DNA from: Stichopus chloronotus
Taxonomy: Eukaryota; Echinodermata; Holothuroidea; Aspidochirotida; Stichopodidae
Assembly (NCBI GenBank): GCA_021234535.1
Contig: CM037843.1
Span: 35,093,200-35,157,199, forward strand
Direction: 5' to 3'
DNA: 64,000 nucleotides
Shown: one piece after another, positions 1 through 13,100 of the stretch
Layout of the letters: every line of letters begins with the position of its first letter
Numbering within the stretch: the first letter of the stretch is position 1
Program-made: the position numbers and the translations under genes
Notes under the pieces: model-generated
What the model was told of the DNA's origin: nothing
Database searches by the model: none
The model's input: the letters and a program-made list of their open reading frames with translations, nothing else

Positions 1-1639
1 AAGAGTAATGAAGCTATCATCCATGTAAAAACAACGTGAAATATTTTTGTCAAATCTCACACTCAATACATATTCCAACAGTCTCAGTTTTCAATTTTCT
101 GGCATTGGCCTTTCCACAGACATGTCTGTGTGCATACTTCTTCATACAAATTCTGTTCTCTTACTCTGCACATGTTTCCAAGCTGCAACATTTGTTTTGT
201 TACACTACAGCAGAGAATGAAAAGAGGGATAATAGATTGCAGGCTTGAAACCTGTGTGGCCCTCCACATAGTTCAAAGGTGGCACTTTGGCCACTTGATT
301 TGGAAAGGCTGACCACCCCTGCCATAACATAATTGTATGTATGTTCTCATGTTAAGAATGAAGGGCTTATGAATTAGAATTAAAAATTAATTAGAAGTAT
401 CCCTTATTTTGTGTTCCAAGTAATGGAAGTATTTGGAAATATGCTGTATATTTTGCAGCCATTTTATAAAATTACTGAGCAGATCAATTCAGACCTTGTA
501 GAGGTGCTCTGACATTTTACAATAACATCTTCTGGTCAGATGCTTGAAACAAAATGTTGGAAAATGTCTGGCCAGACTTGGAAAAGCCAGCTGCAACCAA
601 ATTTCATTTCACTATATGACTGGATAGTCCGGCCGGACCAGATATCAGGTGCATCGCTAGACTTATGGATATCCTCTTTGAAATCTCAGAATCACAGCCA
701 CAAACTTGCAGAATTTAATGAGCAATCTACAGAAAGCATTGTTATAGTGACCATAATAAAAGTTGGGTCTGAAATAAAACACTTCTGTTGTGTTATGAAT
801 GGTCGTCAGTTTTGTGTACATCTTTGTGTACTAATCGGTGCAAACACTGTATGTGCAGCAGCCAGGGTTAACGACCATTGACACATAGGGGCACTGAATA
901 TCTAAGTTTGAGCTGACAGTAGAAGTTGGATAACTATGAGCCCCAAATTTTGCAAATCTAATTGGATTAGTGACAACACTACTGATATTGTAGAGTTGAA
1001 TGTGCCTTTAAAGCAGTAAATGCTGTTTGGTGTATAACTGTATCCATTTCCGTGAATGATTATCGTATTGTACCAGAATGTCAAAGTGACAATTTTGGAG
1101 AAACTTGCATCGCCTTAGCTATAAGGGAGATTGCTTATCATAAAATACATCTGTTGAACTTTGTGCGAGTATGATGTAGCCTAACATCGTAGTTCATTTA
1201 AAGTAGACCTGCAGTCGTTGTGCTCAAAGTGTGAACTGATTAAAAAAAAAGTTGCCAGCAATGAAGTTGTTTGGAGTTATAAGATTTTATTTTTTAGTTT
1301 AGGAGGAGGATGTGGGTTTATTGTAACCTATGTAATCATGGTGGAGTGTGTAGGTGTGTTTGTCATGCCTTGCTTGAAAACATATCTCACAAACACAGAA
1401 GCTTTGACTGATTTCATATAACGTGTGTATCCACATCATAGACATATACTTACTAGCGAAACCCAAATGAGGACTAAGCTTAAAGGGCGTAGTGCTAGAG
1501 CTTTGATCAGGTACACTTTGAGCAAGGTCAAGCAGTGCATTTGTCCATTAAAGCAAGGGATAAATAAAGTCACTTTTGAATACCTGCACCAGTGAGTTGT
1601 GGGGAATTAATCATGTTGAGTATGAGATCACTGTTCTTT

Positions 1640-2165
1640 TATGTGTAGGTCAAAGATCAACAGAGGTCAAATGTGAAAACCATGTAAAAATGCAATGCGT
1701 CAAGTATGCATGCTTAGACTGATCTCATATTTGTATCAAATCATTTACTATAAGATCCTATGCTTTTTGGTGGAGGTCAAAAGTTAACTGTGATCACCAG
1801 TGGTCAAACTGGGAAAACCTTGTTTCCACAAAATCTCAAGATCACCGGCTTGGATTGATATATGTAAATGTGCTGATCAACCATGTTAAGTACATGAATC
1901 CTAGTGCTTCTTTTGAAGGTCAAAGGTCAGCATAGGTGAAACTGGAAAATGTGTAAATTACGTACCACGAATGCAAGTTTGGACTGTTCGCATATGGTGT
2001 GGTATTTCATATATAGGATAGTATGTTGATCAACCATGATGGGTACACTGGAGTCCTATTGTTTTTTAAGTCATTTGTTGTCCAAGTCAGCAGGATGTCA
2101 AACTTTGGGAACATTGAAACACAGTACCTCAAGAATGGAGGCTTGGACGTACATATTTAGTAGGC
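1640..2165 (+). repeat. Decayed tandem copies of the ~140-bp 'GGTCAAAGGTCA' repeat
   Basis: Four diverged units start near 1647, 1774, 1915 and 2068. Each carries an 'AGGTCAAAGGTCA'-like block, then 'CAAACTGGGAAAACCTTGT', then 'TCTCAAGA..GGCTTGGA', then a 'gat(c/g)..ACATTGAGTA'-like segment. The order of blocks is the same as in the better preserved array at 12.9-13.5 kb. The unit near 1915 has a perfect AGGTCAAAGGTCA at 1917-1929. Confidence 0.65.
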
Positions 2166-3365
2166 GCTGGGAGGTTGGAGTAAAGAGTTACTAATGAGAA
2201 TCACTTGACAGTAGGTATTGTAATAATGAGTCGCATTCCGGATGCTGACTTGAGTATTTGCAGTGACCCCTGATGTCTCTGTGAAAGGTCTACTGATCCA
2301 TGTGGACTGCTTCCTGAAAGACATACACCTGATAAAAAAGATGAATGTTTTTTATATGTAGGGACAGGAACTGAACAATTGCTTTGATGTGATGTCAGAA
2401 TCTTTTTCTAAGATTATTCAAACTGGAAGTACTAGCTCTTCATTGTCAAGTGAACTTGATTCAAGAAATTTGTCATTTTTGTATAGCTGCACATAATATT
2501 TGGCTTTTCTGTGAACTTGACATAGTATTGCCCCACTCTGAACTTGGTTTCACTCATGTATCTGTTTTATGCAATTACATATTCATGTTAATTTTTTATC
2601 ATTTGTTGCCTTTGATTTTCAGTACTGCTATCCAACTTCTTTTTGTCACATTTGCCTTTCTGACCTAACATGTGTGTATGTTTTAAAGAAAAAAACTAAG
2701 TTTCTGTGACCAGGGGGTGGTTACATCTAATACACTATGGTCCATTGTCTCTTAGTGTATTTGAATTTGTTTGTGCTTGGGCAGGAGTTGTATTAAATGT
2801 AGAATATGACATGGTTCTTGGAGCATATGTGACTTTGGGATGCTTTGGCATGCACACATTTTTTGTTGTCTCACACCACCAAAAATATAGTTGTTATTTT
2901 CATCGACCACTCACTCTCTCAGTATGCTGAATATACAGTTGGGAGACTGACTGGTAGAAGTCAGCGTCCCTCATCCAGTATAGTGCAAGACTAGGAATCA
3001 CATTACAATCAAGTGATACTGATGGTTTCAGACAGGGACACCCACACCACCAAGGAAACTAACAGAAACTGTAACAGTATGTACTGCACATCAACACATT
3101 ACAAACTGCAATCATGTATAGCCTTTGCTGTTTTCTGTTTTGGAGATCAGGGTTCTCTGCATATATTGTCTCTGCATATATTAATTGTCTCTCTTGTTAG
3201 ATCTCCCTGTCTCATAAATGCAGTGTTACTTGATGATAAACACATACTGGAGAAGCAGCCCTCCAAAGTGTAATTAGGGTTTGCAACTGACAACAGCTTT
3301 CATGGCTAAAAAGACTCTTGAAATACCAAAGTAAATATCTCCTGTGTACTAACTCTCCATCTTTA

Positions 3366-3436
<71 letters not shown>
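3366..3436 (+). repeat. (TGTC)n microsatellite
   Basis: An uninterrupted tetranucleotide run of about 17.8 units, inside the intron or flank upstream of exchanger exon 4096-4149. Two open frames that start beside it are pure Cys-Leu-Ser-Val translations of this repeat and are not genes. Confidence 0.97.
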
Positions 3437-4095
3437 TCATTTTTCCGTTATCTCTCTGGCAATGTGCTGTCATTGTCTGGCAGACTTTTTAACTTGGATC
3501 CAATGATCTTTGGATGGTTGACCATTGTGGGTGCTCCAGAATGGGAGGTTAAAGGTCATTAAGATGTCATTAGGTGCCAATAAGTGTTCATCTATGAAAG
3601 TCATTTTCTCCTTAAAAATGGAATCTTTGCTTGTTTCTGTATTCATGATTTATTGATTGATTCATTGATCAGTCTATTGATTCACTGGTTGTGTTTGATT
3701 CCTTGATACATGTTGTTGGGTTTAACTGTTGTGGTCAGAGAGAACTTGGTTTTCATATAGTAACACTGAAATGAAGTGAAGTCCCCGGAAGTTGCGTCAC
3801 TGGTAGATGTCATATTCAGAAACTTCAAGTTTGCGTCAGGAAGATATGACAACACAGACCAAGGGGAGGGGGGATTGGGAGGCGGTTTGAGGAGGGAGGT
3901 AGGGGGTTATGGGGAACAATATATGTGTACAGTTAATTCCTTGCACTAAGTGTCTGTGATTATTCTTGTGTTCTGGTTACATAAGAGGCCTAGTGATATG
4001 CAGTACAGGCACGCTATCTTGAAGAGTATCACTGATTCCTATTGCCTGTGGAAGTTACCTATCACATTATGCTTTTGTCTTCATTTATTACACAG

Positions 4096-4149
4096 GTATG
4101 AACCACTTGTTATGTTATGTATGTATGCTGGATACATCTTTCTTATGTG
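4096..4149 (+). CDS. SLC24A4: NCKX exon: last TM helix of first cluster
   Basis: Encodes [17 protein letters not shown] flanked by split codons. The first base completes a codon whose other two bases are upstream; TG|G gives the Trp expected in the family motif W-Y/W-E before this helix. Acceptor is TTACACAG and donor is GTGAGT. Ends with TG, completed to Trp by the next exon. Confidence 0.85.
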
Positions 4150-7100
4150 GTGAGTGTTGAACACTTTCGTTGAGATACATTGACCGTGAATACTGCATTA
4201 AATAATTTCATTGTTTTGACATTTTTGTGAAATTACTAAGGCAATACCAATATTTTCAAGGGATGTGATATGTCATCTAATACTGCATGATAGACCGGGC
4301 ATATAGTTACAGAAGTACAAACATATCATGCATACTATTGATTAAACATGGCTTCTGTTTGAAACCTTTAATCTTGCTATATCAGACCACACACTTTCCT
4401 TCAAATGTCGAATAGTGATGTTTGTGCAGAGTGGTCTACCTACGTGTGATGTAAAAATCGAACATATCATTGATATATATGATTGGGTGACATAAATATT
4501 TTCTTGTTAGTAGCTTATAAATACAAAATCTTAATAAAAGATGTATGTGATGCATTATTGCATTTTGACCCAGTACAGTTGTATGTCACACAGATTTGGT
4601 GCAATTGTTAACATCTTTAAATCCATTGAAATGTCAGTACATATTTATTGGCCATGTAAACCTGATTACCAAGCTGGAAGCCAAGCAAGATGACTTGAGA
4701 ACATCAGACTGCATTAGATCAAATGAAAATGACTATAGGAGCAAGGAACAAACATTCGAGTGCATCAAACTGTATCAGATCATAGGAAAATGACTACGGA
4801 AGCAAGAAACGGTACATACTGTGTATCATATCATGTTAGACATTGCCTCCGTCTCCTTGAGTGTCCTCCTTCAATACTCAACAGTTATTTGTCATTTTGT
4901 CAGAATCAGAATTTGGTGCTAGGAAACTAAAAAGTAAATGAGTGCACTTACAGATAACATCCTTCTTCTTTATTGCAAACAATTCTGTTCATTATCAAAC
5001 CACATGAGAGGCCTCTGGAGAGGAGGAGGAGGAGGAGGAATCGGAGGCAGTGAGTCATGGACAGATTCATCTTCAGCTGTGTCAAAGAGAGTAAACTGCA
5101 GCGATGGTCGACTTCAATGAGCAGAAGAAAATATTGTACAAGATATTTGCAACACTTTTAATGATGAAATTATATGTTGCTTGGAGAACAACATTGTTTT
5201 GTAACATTTTGCGTTGTATACTTCCAAAATGAAAGTATAAATCAACCATCACAGACAGGCAGACAGACAGACAGACAGATAGACCATCATATCTTTCATT
5301 AATCTTCAAACTCTCCTCAGTCTTGAGACATTTGACTTTGTGGTTGATTTTTATTTTCATCTTCTCTTTCCTCAGATTTTGAAGAATTTGAGCCAGAAAT
5401 GTCAAGTCTTGACATTTTCATGATTTTTTTTCCCTAGGCTTTCAACACAGAAGGAAATACATATCTTTTGTATTTTATTTTTCAGGTTGAATCCTAAATT
5501 ATACCTCAGAATACAAAAACATACTCAGAAGAGAAAGGCCAAGAAACAGAAGGATGCCTGTAATAACAGCAAGTCAGCTATGCAACTAGAGCAAGGTACA
5601 GCAAATGCAGGTTCATCCCTCCTATCCCTATCCCCCTCTCATTTCCACTAATCCATATCCTCTTTTCATCAGCCCATATCCCTTTTCCAACCAACTCAAA
5701 TACCCTTCCTATCAACCAATATCACCTTTCCACTAATCCATATCCTGTTTGCCCTCAGCGACAAACTAACTCAGCAAGGGAGGTTGGAAAGCAGACTTGT
5801 TTGTACAGAGGAGAACAATTTGTGGGTGTTTTTTCAATGTCATGATTTGTGTAAACAGATCTTTACCATGGTTTGTAATAACAATTCTTCATCTGGTGCA
5901 GAGTATCATTTCGGCAGAGAGGAGAAGTTACACAAGCTGGACACAGAAGTGAATCACTCATACCATGTGATTCATCTTTGCAGTATGTAATGATGAGAGT
6001 GGATATATAAATTATATCAGTGGGGGGAAGAAGAAAGGTAGAGAGATATGGGAATCGTGTTAGAAGTCAATGAACTCAATTATTGCAAGTGGTTACGTCA
6101 ACTTAAATTCAGATTACGTTCCTTTAATCATGTGTTGGAAGGAAACTTGTTACAAGCTGCAGGATGGAAACTTTTTCTGTTGGAAAGAACTTAAATTTAT
6201 TCCTCATAAAATGAATATACACTGCACATATATGCAGTGTGACTTGAACACACACGTACATTAATAATTGAGCAAGTAATCCCATCGCCTTATTCTGAAC
6301 CCCAGTAGGTTATTCACATTTTAATATGGGACTTTATTATATTGATACATTATTAGGCTCTTTCTCAAAATATTCCATTATTGATAAGTGAGAGCTAGAG
6401 AAGATAAATTAATGAAGAGTCGAAAATTCAGTTGAGTAGATCCTTATTTAGTTAACAATATCAATGTATTTCTGTAATACTTTGAATGTTGCTAACATGC
6501 ATCTATCGGATTTCTGTTGAGCAGATGTGATTAAGCCCCAAACAGATCGTTGCTATGATTTGATGTTTCCTTGCATGATTGATGGGATTTATGATCTTAA
6601 AACCATAAAACCTTAAAATGAGTATTCTTGGAGTTTCATGCAGTGACTTACATCGAAATATTCAAATCTGTGATATAGATTACAGAGAAATGTTTTTTTT
6701 GTGTAGGGGTTCATATTTTGTCATTCAGTTGGTGTAGAGGTAAATCACAATGAACATAATTTCATTTCTAGTACAGATGAAATGTTTTGAATTACCAACG
6801 TGTACATGTCTTTCATGGAATTCCTTACCAGTACTGCATCTGACGTAAATTGTTCATATCAAGGATCATTTAAGTGTCGTAATGAAGCAACATCGGTTGA
6901 AACTGATGAATTGCTTTGAGGTATTTTCCTTTTGAAGATCAAGTTTGAAACACAATTGCAGAACCGTACATGTGTATGTCAAAACATACTGCCATCAGAC
7001 ACACATACAAACATACACACACACACACCTGCTGATGGGTTGGATAAGATTGATTAGCCGTAGTTAATATGATGAAGATTCTTGTATCATGTCTGCAGTT

Positions 7101-10100
7101 GTTTATTGATATTACAGTACAGCACAAACAGTGCTGGACATTTAGATGATTGAAGAGAAAGGAAGGGATAAAAGGTGATGATGAAGATGAATTCAGCATT
7201 TGATACCTCATTGTAGGTCACAGCTCTGTATAGGTGATACAGAGAACTAAATGACAACAAACTCTGCTCTAGTACCAGGAAATTGTGTTCACAAGAAACA
7301 TGACTGCTTGTGTGTGCATGTGTGATATGAAATGTTAATGACAAGCCACTTTCCTGTAGAGGTTTCTTCAGTTTAATTGAAATGATCGAGCAAGACAACA
7401 AAACAAAGACTTTATGTCGAAAAATTCTGAATGTAGAGTGAAATAGGAAACATATTGAACAATTGTCTCAAATGATCAAGATCTCATATAATTATACAAA
7501 CATAATTTGTTTTTCTTTCATTGTGGTTATCCTCCAAACTTATCAATGCAAATTCTAACAGCAATCATGCTTATGTATGTGTCTGGTTAACTGAATCAGT
7601 GCTTGGGCTAAGAAATTTAACGTGGGAGGAAAATCCTTCTCCAAAAAAAAAAATTTGGGGGAGATATTTTCAAAGTCAAGAAGGGAGTTGTCACTTGGTA
7701 AAGATTCTGTTGCAATTGATTGTGCGTATTTGCAATTGTAGCAACAACTTCAACTGTGGAAAACTGTGTGGGATTTTCTCGCATAAGATTTCATCTCTGT
7801 GCGGGATTCAGGAGGTAAATGCGGGGTTTGCACAATCCCACACAGTGGAGCAAACACTGAACTGAATCGCCACAGACATATGCAATGTTTAATATTGTGG
7901 AATTGCATGGACTTCTCCTAATTCTTTTTATTAATTTCTTTGAAGCTGTTCCACTGAACAGTCCAGATGATACAGCTGTTGTCGAGAATGGGCGGAGTAA
8001 GCCAGTTGCCATGGTCGATGAATACATCTGTAATTCACCTAAGAGGTACAGTATGAAGTTGTTTTCCCCTTCATTTATCCTCTGAAAATCCTTTCAAATC
8101 CTTTCACATCAGAAGGTGACACACAACTTTTATGTCATGTTAACAACTCTTTGGCAGTTCAGCTATGTGTAGAAAACTGAAAGCAGAAATTATGACAAAC
8201 AGGGAAATAATAGACTGTTAATCCTCAGGTCAGTGACTCCTTTTTTCTAGCAATTTAGTTTTCCAGCTGTTTGCATTTGTCTAAATTTACATAAAGCTTG
8301 ATCTTGGAGTGTTGACTTGATAAGGTTCAGATGCTAACTTAGAAAATTTGTTAGTCTACTGCTGTTGCACTCGTGTTTTTGATACCCTGCCGAACGCTGA
8401 AGGAATCTATGCGATGGTGATGGTGTGTGGGTGTGTTTGTACATGTGATGCCTTGGCTTGTGAACACAGTATCTCAAAAAGGAAAAGTGTTTGAATTTCG
8501 GAGTTCTTGTGTCGGTAGTCTATTGTGACTTCATAATCCCTATTGTCTTTCACAAAAGAAAAGGTCATTTTATATCATCAGAGGTTGAAGTCTGAAAACC
8601 TCTTATGGAAGATATCTAAAGAAGTTATTGTTGCTGGTTCTTCAAACTGAAAACATTGATAGTTCTTGATGAGTGGATGATCTCTATCGTATTTTATTGA
8701 GATCAAAGGTCGCTTGAGGTCACTCAAGGTCATTGTTATAAACCTTTGCCAACATGGTGTTTCATGAAGTTGATGGACTTTAGTCTTTGTGTGTAGGCTG
8801 TCCATTGTGAGGAGGTGATCCCTTTGCTTTTTTTTATGCAAATAGATCATTTGAAATCACCAGAGGTTGAATTCACCAGAGGTTAAAGTCCAGCAAGGTA
8901 TCTAAGCAAGTCCAGCAAGGTATCTAAAGAAGCGATTATTGCTGGAACTCACACATTAGTGGATTAGAAGATCATTGTTTATAGAGGTCAAAGGTTCTCT
9001 TGAGGTCAGGAAAGGTGGGGTAGTTTGAGATTCTGACAGATCCACATCCTTCATGGGGGGGCACTAAAACTAGTGGTTCAGTGATATGGGGGAGTGGTCT
9101 ATAAAGGTTAACTCCCTCCCCTTAAAGAAAATTTAAAGGATTTTCTATGTTTCAATGTTCTTAGATGCAATATGGTGTAACAAAAGTGTGCAATTGTGCA
9201 GTTAACCTTCTTCTAAAAATTTTTATTTTCCAAGGTACACTTCTCAAAAGATTATCTTGATCAACCTACGCCTGTCAGTTCGGCATGTGTTTGTGTATGT
9301 TCGTGTGTCTGTGTGTGTATCTGTGACACTTGCTTCGGTACATTGTAATGCAATAGGGGAAAGTTGGATGAAAGTCAGGACTTGGTACATGTGTTTGCCG
9401 CTTTTAATGGTGGTCAAAGGTCATCTGAGGGTACTGAGGTCAGTCTTTGAAAACTGTTAGAACATGATAAATCTCAAGCTTTAAAGTTTGGACAAAGTTT
9501 GTACTTGATACACGACGCATTATGGTAATTGTGCCTCCAAGGGGTTCAAAGATTTTGGGGCCCCATGTTTAAATGGGTCATGTGGGCCATATTATGAAGT
9601 GATGCAAAATGCCTATTCTACAGATTGTGTGGTGGTAAGTTGAAAATGGGTCACATTACTTGTTATTCAGGATTATTGGTCCCATATGGGCCATATGAAT
9701 CATGTTGTGAAATCATGCAAAATGTTTGTTTTCTGCATATTTGGCTGTACGATGTGAAAGGTTTGTCAAGTTAGCGTTGTGATATTTGAACCCTTTGCAG
9801 TGCTCAGTATTTGTGGGTCCAACTTCAGAATGCATCATATGGGACAAATTAGTACATTGTGCAAGCGATGTTTTCTACAAATTATATGTTACAATGTTGA
9901 GGGTTTTTCATTTTATTACTATTGTAGTAAAGTGCCTTTGGCTGATCAGTGTTCATAGGGACAAAAGGGGGCCCAAACTTTTTTGGGATGATGTAAATCA
10001 TGGATTGATCTTGTGAAGATTAAATGACTACAGTTAAAGTAATCTTCATGCAAGGAACCATATAGTTCCCTTCTATGGCTTGTTTTTAGTTCCTTGTGTT

Positions 10101-13100
10101 AACAAAGGAACCTGTGCAGTCAAGTCGGCATGTGTATGTGTGTGTGTGGGTATGTGATGCCATCTTGATGTGAAGTATGTGGCTCGATAGCTCAGTAATA
10201 GAGGGCTCAATTTTTCTCAGATTTGGTGTGTATGTGTATCATATTACGTAGGTGTGCCCTATTGTTTTCGGTGCTCATATTTTGCATATTAATGAGTAAG
10301 CATGGCTTAAATTCACGATTGGAATGCGAGGTATGTGGCGCGATAACTCAATCAAGTGCCCGATTCTTGTCAAACTTGATGTGTACTTGTAAAATATTGA
10401 GCAGGTGTACCCTATTGTTTTTGGTGCCTATATCGTGCATATTAATGGTGGGCAGGACCTGATGTGTAGTTCCTGATATGGCAATGTCTTTGCAGTGCCT
10501 TGTTTGATTTGCTTCAAATATTGTAGGAAGGTGTCCTTAGATATCAGGTACATGACCATGCCATTTTCTTTTCGAAGTCATTAACATTTGTGAAATTTTT
10601 GGCTTCAGTTCGTGTAAGAGTGTACAGAAAATTTAGAATTTTTGTGCATGCTGGGGAATTCCTTCTTTAGGGCTTTAAATGAAAGATTCTCAGCCATTTA
10701 TGCTAGGTGAAGTGAATGAGATATTGCAGTATATTGTAGGAATCATGATCATCAATTCATTGCATTAATTGAAATGGCTTCTTTGATATTTATGAATTCC
10801 AGCATATCATTTTACAGTATGTATATTCTAATGCAAGGAACCATTGTCCCCTTGGACTGTTGTGAAATCATGCAAAGTACTTCTTCTCCTACATATTGTA
10901 TGTAACACTGATCATGGTCGGTCACATGAGTGCTATGGAATTGGTCTCATCTGGGTGTTTGTCATGCTTAGGGTCCAAAATGGGCCAATTACGCCATTTT
11001 ATAAAATCATGAAAGATGTTTCTTTCTCTACAGATTTTTGTTAAAAAAGAGAGGATTCATGGTCAGAAATGGGCCCTATGGGCTATCATACAAAATAATG
11101 GGCAATGCTGCTTTTACTTCATAATTTTCTTTACTGTACATCTGTGGAAGGAACCACAGTGCCCTTGAGCTCTTGTTGTTTTTATTTTGTGATCCACCTT
11201 TGGGTGGAACCGTATCCCCTGATGTCCCCTCCCTCCTTGGATCCACCACCAGTGGTTTGAAAACCTTATACACATGTTATATCAAAGTGGGGAAGATAGT
11301 TTGTGAACTGCATGACTGGTATGTAGGTTGTCCTTTGTTCTTCCTGAATATTGTCAAGGACCCACTAAAAGGAGCACATTGAGTTTTTTCATATAATTTA
11401 CTAGATATTCCTAAACCTCCACATACTAGTAATAAATGGTCAAACTGCAAGGATCCCCATGTGTCACAGACAAAGGAACATCAACCAGTCAGTAACTAGT
11501 TAAGTTCGTTTTTGAAAATTTGTTACCAGATGCCTTTCACATTAGTATTAATTCACATGCCAGTGCAGGTCATGGTAAAAAAGTAAAAAGACGTTTGACA
11601 GTTGTCATAAATGTCGGATGTAAAACGTGACTAAATCTGCTAAATAAATACATTGTCAGGTGTTTGTACTCTCAAAAACCCTCACAAACTTACCGTTATT
11701 AGCTCAATGAGCCCCTATAAATCATTTGACTTTCTGATTGTTTGTGATTGTCATTATTTTTTCATCCTAAATTAAATACTCAATCTGTTGAACACCAGTT
11801 TCATGGAAATCCATTATGTATACATTGATGACTCTCTTGTCTAACAAGTCTGTTTCCGCAGCAGCAAACATAGCACAAAGTGTTCAGCTCTTGCTTGCCA
11901 CAGTTTCAGTGACATTCAAGTAACAGTCAAGTGACAGCCTAGTAGAACATCAGGAAGGGATCCTGTGGCAGACCCGTAGGGAATAAAAAAAATAATACTC
12001 TCCCAATCACACTAACATTCACTAGCAGATGAATCAGTTGTGACTTAATTTAGAATAACTTGTAACATTTTGCAGCTGAAGGTGTTCACCCATTTAGTGG
12101 TGTAGCCAGTGGGGAGGGTGGTGCAGAGTCTGAGTGCCCTCCCACAGAAAGTTTGGGAACACAATGGATGATGTTGCAAAATTAAGACATTGAAAACATG
12201 TGAAACAGATTAGCAACACAATTGAAGCAAGGTAATCATAAGGTTTGAAATCGTTGTTTCATCGTTTTGATCGGCCATGCATGCACCTGCTGCTTATATG
12301 CAGTATACTAGTAGTGCGGCAAGGGGATGGAATCCACAGCAGAGGGGTTGGCATATTTGTTTCACACAAGACACATTCAGTGGCGTAGACGGGGGGTGGG
12401 GGATGGGGCAGTTGGGGCATGGTACCTTCCTACAGAAATTTTTGGGACACAATGTCTGATGTTGAGTAATAAAGGCATTAAAAAGTAAGACGGGACATGC
12501 AGGACGCATTGGCAATATGCCTCCCTGAAATGTCAATCAAACCCTGAATATTAATGATGTCATGGATTCTAGAAACATGTTCCTCATTTTTCCAACCATA
12601 ATGCTGCATTAAGAAAAAAGTCCCCAAAAAGTATTGGTTGTAAGTGCCAACTAAAGATATTGCCAAAGCGAACCAATATTCTGTCATATTACTAATTTAA
12701 AGTATGTCAATCCTACTACTTACACTCAGTAAATTCTACTACTTAAAAGTACGTCATTTGCATTTTTTTTTTTTAAAAAGTTAGAAATGTTTCACCACGG
12801 GTGCATGTAACAATCTCATGTTTTTTCCAGGTGTTTCCAACAGAAAATAATTCCAGCTGGGTTCTGCATCACTTTATTGTAGTAGGTAATGTTCAAAATG
12901 TGAAAACCTTGTAAACACGGTATCTCAAGAAGAGAAACTTGGACAGATTTCATATTTAGTTTGTAGGTGTACTACATTGATTAGAAGAAGCCTATTATTT
13001 ATGGTGGAGGTCAAAGGTCATTCGGGTCAACAGCAGTCAAATTGTGAACATTTTGTAAACACAGTATCTCAAGAATGGAAACTTGGACATTTCTCATATT

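Larger units (their letters stand above)
1..4095. other. Upstream intron/flank of exchanger gene, no exon found
   Basis: No convincing exon was found here on either strand. The exchanger exon starting at 4096 needs a preceding exon that ends in two bases of a Trp codon and encodes the conserved Arg-Asp/Asp-Gly membrane segment. I looked for TG|GT donors with such a frame and found none, so the intron probably extends beyond the window start. The stretch holds decayed copies of the ~140-bp GGTCAAAGGTCA repeat (about 1640-2160) and a (TGTC)n microsatellite. Confidence 0.5.

Noticed and set aside
3318..3562. Two Cys-Leu-Ser-Val repeat proteins
   Set aside because: Translations of the (TGTC)n microsatellite.
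10190..10215. TAGCTCAGTAATAGAG, a box-A-like word suggesting another tRNA or SINE head
   Set aside because: No box B at proper distance, and the word is part of the 156-bp tandem unit.
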